Shown here: in pieces, positions 36,602-44,593 of the stretch
Layout: the number at the start of each line of letters is the position of its first letter
Position numbering within the stretch: position 1 is the stretch's first letter
Source: Vibrio ziniensis
GTDB taxonomy: Bacteria; Pseudomonadota; Gammaproteobacteria; Enterobacterales; Vibrionaceae
Direction: 5' to 3'
Length of the DNA stretch: 64,000 nucleotides
Assembly (NCBI RefSeq): GCF_011064285.1
Contig: NZ_CP049332.1
Span: forward strand, 1,054,001 to 1,118,000
The notes under the pieces: generated by a model
Seen by the model: only the letters and a program-made list of their open reading frames with translations
What the model was told of the DNA's origin: nothing
Database searches by the model: none
Program-made: the position numbers and the translations under genes

Positions 36602-37544
36602 ATGAAAAAAACTTGAGTTTTTCTTTCTCAGCTGTGCCCTTGCAACCTATGTATTGATAGGGCATGGCTGGACTTAGCCATCTTCCAAACTCTTGAATTT
36701 CTTTTATTTTATATCCTTGTTCAGATAATTTATGAACTGCTCCCACTCTAGCTGATTGACCAGAAAACTTTAGCTCAGGCTTCCCTAACAGAGTTCCTGC
36801 ATTGCGCAAAATTCGGAAAATTGACGAATCATTTAAGATGTTGTTTGCTACGTTTCCATGTTTATCAATAGATCTAAATACATAATTACTATCCCTAGGT
36901 ACTAGGGTTAGCCATTTTCCTAAACAACTTACCGCATTTTTAGATAGCTGATACTGAGATTGCCCAAATGATAGGATTAAATGCTCACCAATAGTTTCAA
37001 TTTGACTAAACAATAGATTTTTTAGTTCAGAACGTTTCAGTGCGCATTCAAACATCACATGGTAGATTGCTAAGTCTCGTATAACTTTAACTGATTTGCT
37101 TTTTGAATATTTTGAATACAATGCGCGTAAATGTGCATTGGTTAAACTGATAGCTTGAACCTCATCGCCTTTTTTATTTAGACGTAAAGTCATAAGAGCC
37201 TGTCGTACTTGAGGATTATCTGTAGGGTCTTTAATTGATAACAGACGATGCACCAAACTAATTGTTACACTGTATCGCCTTATCGAGCTATATTTACGTT
37301 TCTTTGATTCCATTTCTAGGAATAGGCGAGTGGCGGTAACTGACGCTGGAATTGCCTTAACAGATTTACTCTGGCAAAAACTAACGAATAGATTCCAATC
37401 ATTCTTAAGAGCTAATAGGGAATTATGAGCATACGAATGCTGTGTTAAATCATCCATTTGTTCTAAGCTTATTAGCTCATTAAAATCAGTAACCTTTTGT
37501 TTTAGGATATGTTGATCTGTGACAAAAATTAGTTTTTTTTTCAT
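36585..37544 (-). CDS. Cre-like tyrosine recombinase
   Basis: 319 residues: a SAM-like N-terminal core-binding domain (about 25-120) and a catalytic domain. Catalytic positions by analogy to Cre: R171 (ALKRSEL), K202, Q263 and R266 in KFSGQSARVGAV (Cre has SGHSARVGA), W289 (FGRW) and the nucleophile Y298 (MPYQYIG). The motif spacing is that of Cre-type enzymes, not XerC/D. The usual His is Gln here, which may lower activity. The 3' end overlaps ddl by 17 bp. No attachment sites identified. Confidence 0.8.
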   Translation of the reverse strand: MKKKLIFVTDQHILKQKVTDFNELISLEQMDDLTQHSYAHNSLLALKNDWNLFVSFCQSKSVKAIPASVTATRLFLEMESKKRKYSSIRRYSVTISLVHRLLSIKDPTDNPQVRQALMTLRLNKKGDEVQAISLTNAHLRALYSKYSKSKSVKVIRDLAIYHVMFECALKRSELKNLLFSQIETIGEHLILSFGQSQYQLSKNAVSCLGKWLTLVPRDSNYVFRSIDKHGNVANNILNDSSIFRILRNAGTLLGKPELKFSGQSARVGAVHKLSEQGYKIKEIQEFGRWLSPAMPYQYIGCKGTAEKEKLKFFSFKPWE

Positions 37545-37644
37545 TATAAGGCACTATAACTTATAGAATGGCTTAATAATATACTTGCTAACCATGCATA
37601 TACAATTATTATTTAATAATACATTGATATGAGCAGATTAAAGT

Positions 37645-38025
37645 ATGGCTAATGCGAGTTATCGTGGTTTCACACTACAAACAGCTAAACAATCACCTGA
37701 TATTTGGCAGGTTCGAATTAAAACCCATGTTTTGTCAGGTAACTTAGCAGCAGTTAAGAAAAGTATCGATTGGTGGTGTGATACGGCTTCGTTAATCGAT
37801 CCGAGCGAATTTGAATCTGTAGGTAAAGCACGAGAAGCTGCTAGTTCAGCAGCAGCTGAAGATCACTTTAACGGGTTTACGCTAAAGAATGACACTGGAG
37901 AGGCCAATGCATGGTATTGTTTTTTCAATGGTCGTTTAATTAAAGGTTCTAAGCTTGCATTGCAAAAACACATTGAAGCGTACCTTATAGCAAAACAACG
38001 AGCAGAAGCTCAGCAGAGAAAATAG
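37645..38025 (+). CDS. DUF3319 family protein
   Basis: 126 residues made of two similar beta-rich halves: YRGFTLQTAKQSPDIWQVRIKTHVLSGNLAAVKKSIDWW and FNGFTLKNDTGEANAWYCFFNGRLIKGSKLALQKHIEAY. This suggests an internal duplication. A Vibrionaceae family (DUF3319) of unknown function. Its stop is 1 bp before the yciH start, so the two are coupled. Confidence 0.75.
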   Translation: MANASYRGFTLQTAKQSPDIWQVRIKTHVLSGNLAAVKKSIDWWCDTASLIDPSEFESVGKAREAASSAAAEDHFNGFTLKNDTGEANAWYCFFNGRLIKGSKLALQKHIEAYLIAKQRAEAQQRK

Positions 38026-38026
38026 T

Positions 38027-38338
38027 ATGACTCTAGTATATTCAACAGAAACTGGCCGTATTAAGCAAGACGCAGAAAAAGTAGAAAGACCTAAAGGTGA
38101 TGGCATTGTCCGTATTCATCGTGAGACTAAGGGGCGAAAAGGTAAAGGCGTTAGTATTGTAAAGGGCTTAGATCTTGACGATGCTCCGCTTAAACTTTTA
38201 GCCGCAGAGCTTAAGAAAGTCTGTGGCTGTGGTGGTTCAGTGAAAGATGGAGACATCGAAATTCAAGGTGATATGCGCGACAAAATTAAAGATCATCTCG
38301 AGAAGAAAGGAATGAAAGTAAAACTAGCAGGCAGTTGA
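38027..38338 (+). CDS. yciH: SUI1/YciH-family translation factor-like protein
   Basis: 103 residues with the eIF1/SUI1 fold: GKGVSIVKGLDLDDAPLKLLAAELKKVCGCGGSVKDGDIEIQGDMRDKIKDHLEKKGMKVKLAG. In E. coli, YciH affects fidelity of translation initiation in vitro. Translationally coupled to the DUF3319 gene. Confidence 0.9.
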   Translation: MTLVYSTETGRIKQDAEKVERPKGDGIVRIHRETKGRKGKGVSIVKGLDLDDAPLKLLAAELKKVCGCGGSVKDGDIEIQGDMRDKIKDHLEKKGMKVKLAGS

Positions 38339-38480
38339 TCTTCTCGTATTTAGATTTAGCAAAGAAAGAGTCGTTATATTCTTTAACAGATGTCTTCAAA
38401 CAGCAACCTAATAGTCAGTGATCCGCCCCAGCAGTTTTGGACACCGAGTTAAGTGAGTACAATCACTAACGAGGTGAACA

Positions 38481-38765
38481 ATGACAACTAAGAAAACTAG
38501 AATTAAACATTCCCCTGAATTTAAGGCAGAAGCCCTGAAGTTAGCAGATAAAGTAGGAGTAGCTGCGACAGCAAGACAGCTTTCTTTACATGAATCTCAA
38601 ATCTACGGGTGGCGGAAGAACTCGAAGAAAGACACCAATACTAGTCAGCGAGAGCAAGAGCTAGCCGCAGAGGTTGCCAAGCTCAAAAGGCAGTTGGCTG
38701 AGCAAGCAGAAGAGCTAGAAATTATAAAAAAGGCCGCCACCTACTTCGCGAAAAATCTAAAGTAA
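38481..38765 (+). CDS. IS3-family transposase OrfA
   Basis: 94 residues: a helix-turn-helix (HSPEFKAEALKLADKVGVAATARQLSLHESQIYGWRK) followed by a leucine-zipper-like helix (REQELAAEVAKLKRQLAEQAEELEIIKKA). Binds the IS ends and, after frameshifting, forms the N-terminal part of the active transposase. Confidence 0.92.
   Translation: MTTKKTRIKHSPEFKAEALKLADKVGVAATARQLSLHESQIYGWRKNSKKDTNTSQREQELAAEVAKLKRQLAEQAEELEIIKKAATYFAKNLK
38726..38732 (+). promoter_or_regulatory. programmed -1 frameshift site (A AAA AAG)
   Basis: AAAAAAG in the zero frame ATA AAA AAG of orfA. Slipping back by one continues without a stop as KKGRHLLREKSKVNFYEF into OrfB, giving the OrfAB transposase. Confidence 0.75.
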
Positions 38766-38779
38766 ATTTCTATGAATTT

Positions 38780-39631
38780 ATGCTCGAACACCTGCTGAGC
38801 TTCAGTATTGTGCGTATGGCTAAGGTGTTCGGGGTATCCCGAAGTGGGTTTTATTACTGGGTTAAGCATCGCCATAAGGCCATCCAACACGAGGTAATTC
38901 GCCAAAAGCTTGATACAAAAGTCAAAGAAGCTTTCGACAACAGCAAAGGCCGAGATGGCTCAAGGCGTATCCAAAAAGAACTGTCTGAGAGCGGTGATAA
39001 CTACAATGTTAAAACCATTGCTGCCAGTATGAAGCGTCAAGATTTAACGCCGAAAGCTGCACGCAAGTTTAAGTGCACTACGGACAGCAAGCATCAAATG
39101 CCTGTTGCTCCAAACCTGTTGGCTCAGAACTTTAGCGCATCGGCTTCGAATGAAAAATGGGCTGGAGACATCACCTATATAGCGACAAGCGAAGGCTGGC
39201 TGTACTTGGCGGTAATTATTGACCTTTACTCAAGACAAGTAATTGGATGGTCTATGGATACCAGAATGACGGCTACGCTGGTCTGTGATGCGCTATCAAT
39301 GGCGTTGTTCCGTCGCGGATTCCCCGAGCAAGTTATCGTTCATAGTGATCGAGGTAGTCAGTACTGCTCAAAAGATTATCGAGATCTCATAACTGCTTAT
39401 AATCTAAAGCAAAGTATGAGTAGGAAAGGAAACTGCTGGGACAATGCTTGTGTTGAGAGCTTCTTCCATTCTATGAAAGTGGAAGCGATACAATATGAGC
39501 CAATTATGACGAGAGACCAGATGCGCCAAACGATCTTCGAGTACATAGAGGTTGATTATAATCGGACGAGAAGGCACAGTGCTCTTGGGTATCTAAGCCA
39601 AGTTAACTTTGAACAGCAAAATGTCGCTTAA
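38780..39631 (+). CDS. IS3-family transposase OrfB (DDE integrase)
   Basis: 283 residues as a separate ORF; expressed mainly as OrfAB through the frameshift. The HTH_21 region (VKEAFDNSKGRDGSRRIQKEL) is followed by an rve integrase core with D in WAGDITYI, D in VIVHSDRGSQY and E in NACVESFFHSMK, so the DDE triad is intact. The element therefore looks capable of transposition. Confidence 0.92.
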   Translation: MLEHLLSFSIVRMAKVFGVSRSGFYYWVKHRHKAIQHEVIRQKLDTKVKEAFDNSKGRDGSRRIQKELSESGDNYNVKTIAASMKRQDLTPKAARKFKCTTDSKHQMPVAPNLLAQNFSASASNEKWAGDITYIATSEGWLYLAVIIDLYSRQVIGWSMDTRMTATLVCDALSMALFRRGFPEQVIVHSDRGSQYCSKDYRDLITAYNLKQSMSRKGNCWDNACVESFFHSMKVEAIQYEPIMTRDQMRQTIFEYIEVDYNRTRRHSALGYLSQVNFEQQNVA

Positions 39632-39661
39632 TGAAGTGTCCAGTCTGGCTGGTGCAGATCA

Positions 39662-39755
39662 GTTTGTTACGCAGGGTAATCCTAAGTCAGATGTTACGGT
39701 GCAACACGTCATCAATGAAAAGACTTCGAGATGGTCGGTCGGTTCCGTTGGTTAA
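39662..39755 (+). pseudogene. 3' remnant of a gene cut by the IS element
   Basis: Directly after the right IS end a frame stays open for 31 codons (QFVTQGNPKSDVTVQHVINE, then a short Trp/Ser/Gly tail) to a TAA that is itself the first base triplet of a perfect hairpin. This looks like the end of a real gene with its terminator. No matching 5' part lies left of the IS, so the front was probably deleted. Parent family not recognised. Confidence 0.5.
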
Positions 39756-39796
39756 TATCCATATGAGTGAATCAGAATTAACTCATATGGATATTA
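39753..39796 (+). terminator. 16-bp perfect inverted repeat after the gene remnant
   Basis: TAATATCCATATGAGT and its exact complement around a 12-nt loop, starting at the stop codon of the remnant. It is followed by GCTATTTTA, a weak T run, so terminator is the likeliest role. Confidence 0.5.
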
Positions 39797-39917
39797 GCTA
39801 TTTTATGGTAAATCTCTTTATGTTTAATACGTTAGAGGGAAGAGTAGTCACTCAAATTAACAAATCTTAATAATTTGGGAATTACAGTAATAATAGTGAA
39901 TATTCTCAAAAGTACCG

Positions 39918-40017
39918 GATCCAGTGTAAAAATGGCAATACACAATTAAGCATTAACTAATACAATGCTTAACATACTGAAATATTGCCTTAAATTTTTG
40001 ACACCATAGACTGGATC
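39918..40017. repeat. 100-bp nested palindrome beside the dif-like site
   Basis: Successive pairs fold back on one axis: GATCCAG/CTGGATC, GTGT/ACAC, AAAAAT/ATTTTT, GGCAATA/TATTGCC and TTAAGCATT/AATGCTTAA. Only short unpaired gaps separate them. It could form a single long stem in RNA or single-stranded DNA. It lies 64 bp outside the left dif-like site in sequence without a gene. It lacks the R'/R'' boxes of integron attC sites. Confidence 0.6.
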
Positions 40018-40080
40018 AATCCAGTTTTAAATTGTCATTAACAAAAGAGATGAGTATAACTGTAGGCTCATAATAATATC

Positions 40081-40108
40081 ATTTAACATAATACATATAA
40101 TGCGCACT
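40081..40108 (-). other. dif-type XerC/XerD site, left prophage boundary
   Basis: On the minus strand an 11-bp XerC-like half AGTGCGCATTA and an 11-bp XerD-like half TTATGTTAAAT flank a 6-bp centre TATGTA. The XerD half is identical to the bacterial dif consensus. It also encodes the last codons of the phage repressor gene. It is either the chromosome's own dif site or an attL equivalent. Confidence 0.8.
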
Positions 40109-40451
40109 GGTTAATAACCTGTAAACTCGTAACACTTCCTATCATAATAGCTCCGTAACTCATTGATAACCTTTGCAATCCTTGCTTACTGTACTTTTTT
40201 GCAATGCGTTCCCACATGGCTTTTATGGTCACATTATCATTGCGATCAGCGTGTATTCCCAACAATGCTAACTCTGGTGGGATTCCTGCATTTTCCGCTA
40301 GAAAAACTGCTTCTGAATCAGAGATATAGCGAGTTCCTTTGCGCATTTCACTGATTCTAGACGGTTGCAGGTTTAAATCATGGGCAATTTGCTTGTCTTG
40401 TATGTAGTTTTGCGCCTTTTTATAGGCATCTAATAGCTGGCTTTGGTACAT
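40083..40451 (-). CDS. phage repressor, DUF3693-like HTH protein
   Basis: 122 residues. The N-terminal helix-turn-helix is YIQDKQIAHDLNLQPSRISEMRKGTRYISDSEAVFLAENAG; the rest is helical (MWERIAKKYSKQGLQRL). Position and direction match RstR-type repressors that hold the rep promoter off. Its last codons are the dif-like site itself. A second copy lies at the other end of the prophage. Family name (DUF3693) from memory. Confidence 0.75.
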   Translation of the reverse strand: MYQSQLLDAYKKAQNYIQDKQIAHDLNLQPSRISEMRKGTRYISDSEAVFLAENAGIPPELALLGIHADRNDNVTIKAMWERIAKKYSKQGLQRLSMSYGAIMIGSVTSLQVINQCALYVLC

Positions 40452-40488
40452 AGCGAGACTCCTTTTTTACCGATATTAGCTTATTTAT

Positions 40489-40502
40489 TGCGCAATTGCG
40501 CA
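40489..40502. promoter_or_regulatory. palindromic operator candidate in the phage switch region
   Basis: Perfect 14-bp palindrome TGCGCAATTGCGCA between the divergent repressor and rep genes, a natural site for the repressor. Confidence 0.55.
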
Positions 40503-40584
40503 TCTTGAACATCCGACAAAACGGAATTAGTCTTCCGGTAAATCGTATCTCAAATTGTCTCGATTATAGGCTGGTATTCGATAA

Positions 40585-40803
40585 ATGCTCAAGCACGCTA
40601 CCAAGATTTACTATGACTTACTGCCCGACTATTCGGTTTCTGTACTCGTGTACGGCTCGACCGAATGGGACGTTTTTCGCAGTATGAATCATCTGTACGC
40701 TTGGGCTGATGCGGAAATGACGCAGTATGAGTTGGTTGACATCACCAACACGACCGCTCAACAGCGGATGAACTTGGGGGTATTCGATGGCTGTCAGTAT
40801 TGA
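40585..40803 (+). CDS. small phage protein upstream of rep
   Basis: 72 residues, no signal or membrane segment (MLKHATKIYYDLLPDYSVSV...). It overlaps the rep start by 17 bp, so translation is probably coupled. Its place right after the switch region suggests an early gene. No family recognised. Confidence 0.55.
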   Translation: MLKHATKIYYDLLPDYSVSVLVYGSTEWDVFRSMNHLYAWADAEMTQYELVDITNTTAQQRMNLGVFDGCQY

Positions 40804-41926
40804 TTACCTCTGTTTCACCATGAAAGTCAAAGATTTACGCCACTGTGGACGCGCCACTTTCATGGATACTCATGAACACGATCCGAAAGTAATGAAAAAG
40901 TTACGGCGTAATACGGTAATGATGAATCCGTTAGCGCGCCTTTTTCCACAAGAGCCGGTATTTCTCACCGACTTTCGTGCGCACAGCGCCGACGACATTG
41001 AAACGTATCGTGAATTTTTCCGAGCGCAGTACACCGAGTATTTAGAACGTTGCCTTCGATTGTTTACCACGCACGTACTCGGTTTAACCATGACGGCACC
41101 ACGTGGATTTGGTTTTCAGTTCTACACCGAATCGATGAAACTCACTACCGCCGATGGCGAAGACTTTTGCGGTTTCGTGGGGATCGGTGGCAACCAAGAC
41201 ACAGTGCATTTTCAGATTAACGGCACCGGATGCAAACACGTGTTTACCAAGCTGCCGGCTTGGGAGCTCCACGGTTGGTTGTCTAACGTGTTAGGTATCA
41301 AACAGCTGGCGCGTCTGGATTTGGCGTTCGACGATTATCACGGTTTGTTCGATTGTAACTACGCACTCAAAGCCGCTTATGAAGATGCATTTCGTACCGC
41401 CTCCCGAGGCGTTTCACCGACAGTGAATGAAAACCACAAGTACCGTTTTGGTGAAAACGGTACTAAGCACTACAGCCAAGAAATGGTCACCGTCGGCTCC
41501 CGTACCTCTCGCATTTACTGGCGTATTTACAACAAAGCCCTTGAACAGAATCTCGCTCAGAACGGCATGGTTTGGTATCGCACCGAGTGTGAGCTAAAAA
41601 AATGGGACATCGACGCCCTATTAAATCCTGACGGCGCCTTTGCGGCATTGAATGCTTTTAGTTCATCGATAAGCAGTGCTCCCGCCTTTAATACCAAGCC
41701 TCAGCCTGAAAAGCGTGTCGCGTGTGATGTGTTAAGTGCTGCCTATTGGATGCGTCGCCAGTACGGAAAGATCCTTAACGCGCTGATTGAAGAATTCGAC
41801 GGCGATATTCCCAAGGTCATTGGATTATTGCAACGGGACGGACGCAAGTTCCGCTTCCCTGATACGTATGCGGCGTTAATCCAGTCCATTACGAACCGGT
41901 CTGTCTCAGACCCATTGGAGTGTTAA
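40787..41926 (+). CDS. phage replication initiation protein (rolling circle)
   Basis: 379 residues of the Rep_trans/replication initiation factor family (PF02486), like RstA of CTX phage. Typical core: LGIKQLARLDLAFDDYHGLFDCNYALKAAYEDAF, then YRFGENGTKHYSQEMVTVGSRTSRIYWRIYNKALEQN and WYRTECELKKWDI. It should nick the plus-strand origin through a Tyr and drive rolling-circle replication. GGGGG lies about 7 nt upstream of the ATG. Followed by the ssDNA-binding gene. Confidence 0.88.
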   Translation: MAVSIDYLCFTMKVKDLRHCGRATFMDTHEHDPKVMKKLRRNTVMMNPLARLFPQEPVFLTDFRAHSADDIETYREFFRAQYTEYLERCLRLFTTHVLGLTMTAPRGFGFQFYTESMKLTTADGEDFCGFVGIGGNQDTVHFQINGTGCKHVFTKLPAWELHGWLSNVLGIKQLARLDLAFDDYHGLFDCNYALKAAYEDAFRTASRGVSPTVNENHKYRFGENGTKHYSQEMVTVGSRTSRIYWRIYNKALEQNLAQNGMVWYRTECELKKWDIDALLNPDGAFAALNAFSSSISSAPAFNTKPQPEKRVACDVLSAAYWMRRQYGKILNALIEEFDGDIPKVIGLLQRDGRKFRFPDTYAALIQSITNRSVSDPLEC

Positions 41927-41928
41927 TC

Positions 41929-42282
41929 ATGAGTAAAGGTGTATTTGTGTTAGGCGTGGACATCATCTGGAACAGTTTTCGGGGGGATGGTGCTCAGCTC
42001 AATATCTCGCGTCCACTGCGTGAAATCAACGTAGAGAAGTTCAAACGCCGCACATTAGGTGAGTCGGGCGATGTCAATCCGCAGTTTGACCACCCTATTC
42101 AGCTCGATTATCAGTACGCGCTGAAACTGGAAAAAACTGGCGCGTTAGTTCCGCGTCGTGAATACGAACTCAAGATGGAAATCAACCCGACCGACCCATT
42201 ATCGGGCGCTATCGTAACGGAGTTGATCCCGATTGATGATGAAATCAAAGCCCACTTTAAAGCATCAGGTATGACCAAATAA
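41929..42282 (+). CDS. phage ssDNA-binding-type protein (DUF1293-like)
   Basis: 117 residues from the ATG at 41929 (GGAG upstream). Located where RstB/pV-type ssDNA-binding proteins sit in Vibrio inoviruses. The beta-rich sequence (GVFVLGVDIIWNSFRGDGAQLNISRPLREINVEKFKRRTLGE) matches the DUF1293 family of these phages. Probably coats new plus strands. Overlaps the next start by 1 bp. Confidence 0.75.
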   Translation: MSKGVFVLGVDIIWNSFRGDGAQLNISRPLREINVEKFKRRTLGESGDVNPQFDHPIQLDYQYALKLEKTGALVPRREYELKMEINPTDPLSGAIVTELIPIDDEIKAHFKASGMTK

Positions 42283-42482
42283 TGAGTCAAAATTCAGGAA
42301 CTTACATTATCACTTGTGAGTATCCCGATTGCTCAAGTGGCTATCGTTTGGTGACGTTGGAAGAGATCTCCACTCAACTGGCGCCGCCTTATATGACCCT
42401 CGACCAACTCAAACAGGTCATGCCTGAAACAGTATTGTTTCTTGCACTCTGTTGGTGTTGGAAGAAGGTTCTCCACCACTAA
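42282..42482 (+). CDS. small phage protein with hydrophobic C-terminus (pVII/pIX-like position)
   Basis: 66 residues; the ATG overlaps the previous stop (TAATG). Residues about 45-60 (PETVLFLALCWCWKKVLHH) could insert in the membrane. Its position before the major coat gene is that of minor coat proteins in other inoviruses, but identity is not shown by sequence. Confidence 0.6.
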   Translation: MSQNSGTYIITCEYPDCSSGYRLVTLEEISTQLAPPYMTLDQLKQVMPETVLFLALCWCWKKVLHH

Positions 42483-42497
42483 AAAGGAAATCATTTT

Positions 42498-42695
42498 ATG
42501 AAAACGTTGAATGTAACAAGTGTTGTCTCCGCTGTGTCTTTGGCTTTGGTTTCAGGTGCGGCTTCAGCTGCGGCGCCCGATGTCACAGGGGCGGTGGCGA
42601 GTATTGGTGAATTTGGTGTAGTGATTGGTACGCTTGGCGGTGCTTATCTGTTGTTGACCATTGCTAAAAAAGCGTGGGGCAAAATCGGTGGTTAA
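42498..42695 (+). CDS. major coat protein (pVIII-like)
   Basis: 65 residues: signal peptide MKTLNVTSVVSAVSLALVSGAASA cleaved after ASA, leaving a roughly 41-residue mature coat. The mature protein has an acidic N-terminus, one membrane helix (FGVVIGTLGGAYLLLTIA) and a basic DNA-facing C-terminus (KKAWGKIGG). AAGGA precedes the ATG. A strong terminator follows, as usual after gene VIII, so it can be highly expressed. Confidence 0.9.
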   Translation: MKTLNVTSVVSAVSLALVSGAASAAAPDVTGAVASIGEFGVVIGTLGGAYLLLTIAKKAWGKIGG

Positions 42696-42717
42696 TGGCG
42701 CCTTTGCTTGCTAATTC

Positions 42718-42744
42718 AAGGGCTGTTTACTCAGCCCTTTTTTG
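42718..42744 (+). terminator. terminator after the major coat gene
   Basis: AAGGGCTG/CAGCCCTT stem with a TTTTTT run. Confidence 0.88.
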
Positions 42745-42765
42745 ATCAATTAAGAGGGTTTAAGG

Positions 42766-44250
42766 ATGGTTCATTATGACGTTAGAAATGTATGTCATTT
42801 GCGTATTTTTACTCGGCTTATTTGTGCTGCACTCCTAGTCTGGACACCGATTTGCACGGCATTAGAAGTTAAGGCCACTTGGGTACTGAAGACCGAAGAC
42901 TACCGTGATTGCCTTATCATTACCGAAGAGGAAACGGCTACGGAGGCGTTGAAGGAGCAATGCAAAAGCCAAGTATATGAATCACTGACACTACCGAGTC
43001 CCGAAACCTATCATGTTGAATTTACTTCTGATCTTTACCAAATGAAGTTTTATTGGGGCAAGTTTTCTGCCTCCATTCGATTCGCCCGCTGGCAGCTCAT
43101 CAATAGAAAATCCGCGCCAAATTGCAAGTCAGATCAAGCACCTACGTTTCCCAATACGTCGTGTGATCCCCCGATTCCAACCTGTGCCGATTCGGACATC
43201 CAAAAGGAATTTCAGCAAGCACAGTATGTGTGCCAGATAAATAACCCTAATAGCCAATTGTGGAATACCGATTACCGTTGGTCTTGTGAGGACGTTGAGG
43301 GAGAATCTCCAACCATGTCGTCAAGTTGTCACTATAACCCCAATAACTGTATTGTTGGCTTGAGTTGTAAAAGCGACAATGATTTACCCTATTGTGATCC
43401 CAGTAAAGAGGAGTGTGAACTTCCCCCGCAGAGCACCACTCCGTCAGACTTGCCGCCCATCGGTGGCAGCACCTACGATACGGTCGAAAACATTCCTAGC
43501 TTTTGTGATATGAATCCGCAGTTGTGTGAGAAGCAGCAACCTCCAGTAAACCGCGCTGAGCCCAATCCCAATCCCGTGAGAAAGCCGCCAATCAACTCCA
43601 CATTATCGGCGGGTGACAGCGAGATTGTGCAAGAAATCTCAGTCACTAATCAGCATTTGGGCAATGTAAACGCCAATCTCAAAAACCTCGGTGGTCAATT
43701 GCTTGATCAACTGGCGCGAGGCAATGAGTTCTCCCAGCATCAATTGGGTGTGCTGCGAGAAATGCTTGAGTCACTGAGCCGAACTAAAGTGGTGATCCCG
43801 AATGAAATAGGAAACGACGGTAAACCTACGACAAAGCCGATGGCGAGAGCCGATTGTGACAAGTCTATCTTTGAGTGTCGCGGCGATGTCATTCAATGTG
43901 CCCTGCTCAAAGTTCAGTACGACAACACATGCACGGCTGACGAACTGGTGCAACTGGAAGAGGCGTTTAAAGGCATCAAGTTACTCAACAATGAAACGCT
44001 GTTGGTGCAGAGCGACATCGTTGATTACTCACGCATGAATCAAAAGTACCTCAGCGGCGGCGTTTCTTTTGGAGGCGGCGGCTGTCCTGCACCTGAGCGC
44101 ATTTCGTTTCGTGCCTTTGGTGAATCCAAATCCATCGAGTTTAAGTTTGATCCCGCTTGTCGTTACGCCGAATTGTTAAGACCCCTACTTATCGCGTTCG
44201 CCTGGTTAACGGGATTGTTCATCATCGGACGGACACAAGGAGCCGTTTAA
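42766..44250 (+). CDS. attachment protein, pIII-like minor coat
   Basis: 494 residues: an N-terminal signal sequence (about 12-33), a Cys-rich extracellular part with Pro/Asn-rich linkers (about 200-290, PPVNRAEPNPNPVRKPPIN), a helical region, and a C-terminal membrane anchor LLRPLLIAFAWLTGLFIIG. This is the layout of pIII/OrfU, which binds pili or TolA at infection and ends assembly. Receptor specificity cannot be read from the sequence. Confidence 0.82.
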   Translation: MVHYDVRNVCHLRIFTRLICAALLVWTPICTALEVKATWVLKTEDYRDCLIITEEETATEALKEQCKSQVYESLTLPSPETYHVEFTSDLYQMKFYWGKFSASIRFARWQLINRKSAPNCKSDQAPTFPNTSCDPPIPTCADSDIQKEFQQAQYVCQINNPNSQLWNTDYRWSCEDVEGESPTMSSSCHYNPNNCIVGLSCKSDNDLPYCDPSKEECELPPQSTTPSDLPPIGGSTYDTVENIPSFCDMNPQLCEKQQPPVNRAEPNPNPVRKPPINSTLSAGDSEIVQEISVTNQHLGNVNANLKNLGGQLLDQLARGNEFSQHQLGVLREMLESLSRTKVVIPNEIGNDGKPTTKPMARADCDKSIFECRGDVIQCALLKVQYDNTCTADELVQLEEAFKGIKLLNNETLLVQSDIVDYSRMNQKYLSGGVSFGGGGCPAPERISFRAFGESKSIEFKFDPACRYAELLRPLLIAFAWLTGLFIIGRTQGAV

Positions 44251-44251
44251 T

Positions 44252-44581
44252 ATGCAGTATTTCATCGGATTCTTAGCCACGGTGTTGGTTCCACTCATTC
44301 CAAGTTTGGCTAAAGGACTCGCCACCTATGTGGCGCTCTCGGTTGGTTTCTCGCTTGTGGCTTATACCGGTGTTTCAATGGCGATCGATTCGATTGCCGA
44401 CTACATACAGTCGAACATGAACGGCGTGACACCCAAACTCGCGGCACTCATGGGCATGGCGGGCGTCGATACCTACATCAATGTGGTGCTCACCTGTGTG
44501 GTGTTCTCGTTTACGCTGAACGGCTTAATGTCGGCGACCGGCTATCGCCCTTCATGGCGTAAACCTATCGATCCCGCATAA
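44252..44581 (+). CDS. DUF2523 minor coat protein (pVI-like)
   Basis: 109 residues with three membrane segments (FIGFLATVLVPLIPSLAKGLATYVALSVGFSLVAYTGVSMA; VVLTCVVFSFTLNGLM). DUF2523 proteins occupy the pVI position in inoviruses and cap the virion with pIII. One bp after the pIII stop. Confidence 0.85.
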   Translation: MQYFIGFLATVLVPLIPSLAKGLATYVALSVGFSLVAYTGVSMAIDSIADYIQSNMNGVTPKLAALMGMAGVDTYINVVLTCVVFSFTLNGLMSATGYRPSWRKPIDPA

Positions 44582-44593
44582 GGAGACGAGCCA

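Larger units (their letters stand above)
38419..39661 (+). mobile_element. IS3-family insertion sequence, complete
   Basis: About 1,243 bp. Imperfect terminal inverted repeats of about 27 bp: both ends read TGATC inward, then C/TGCC/ACCAGC and GGACAC. It contains orfA and orfB in the usual -1 relation with an A6G slippery site. No matching target-site duplication is seen (CAG left, GTT right), which suggests an adjacent deletion or rearrangement after insertion. Right of it lies the tail of a gene whose front is missing. Confidence 0.85.

Noticed and set aside
39631..39870. 79-codon ORF starting at the end of orfB
   Set aside because: It reads across the IS end, the gene remnant and the 16-bp hairpin in a frame with no protein-like pattern.
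39918..40017. Integron attC (VCR) site
   Set aside because: Length and symmetry fit, but the RYYYAAC and GTTRRRY boxes are missing and there is no cassette or integrase nearby.
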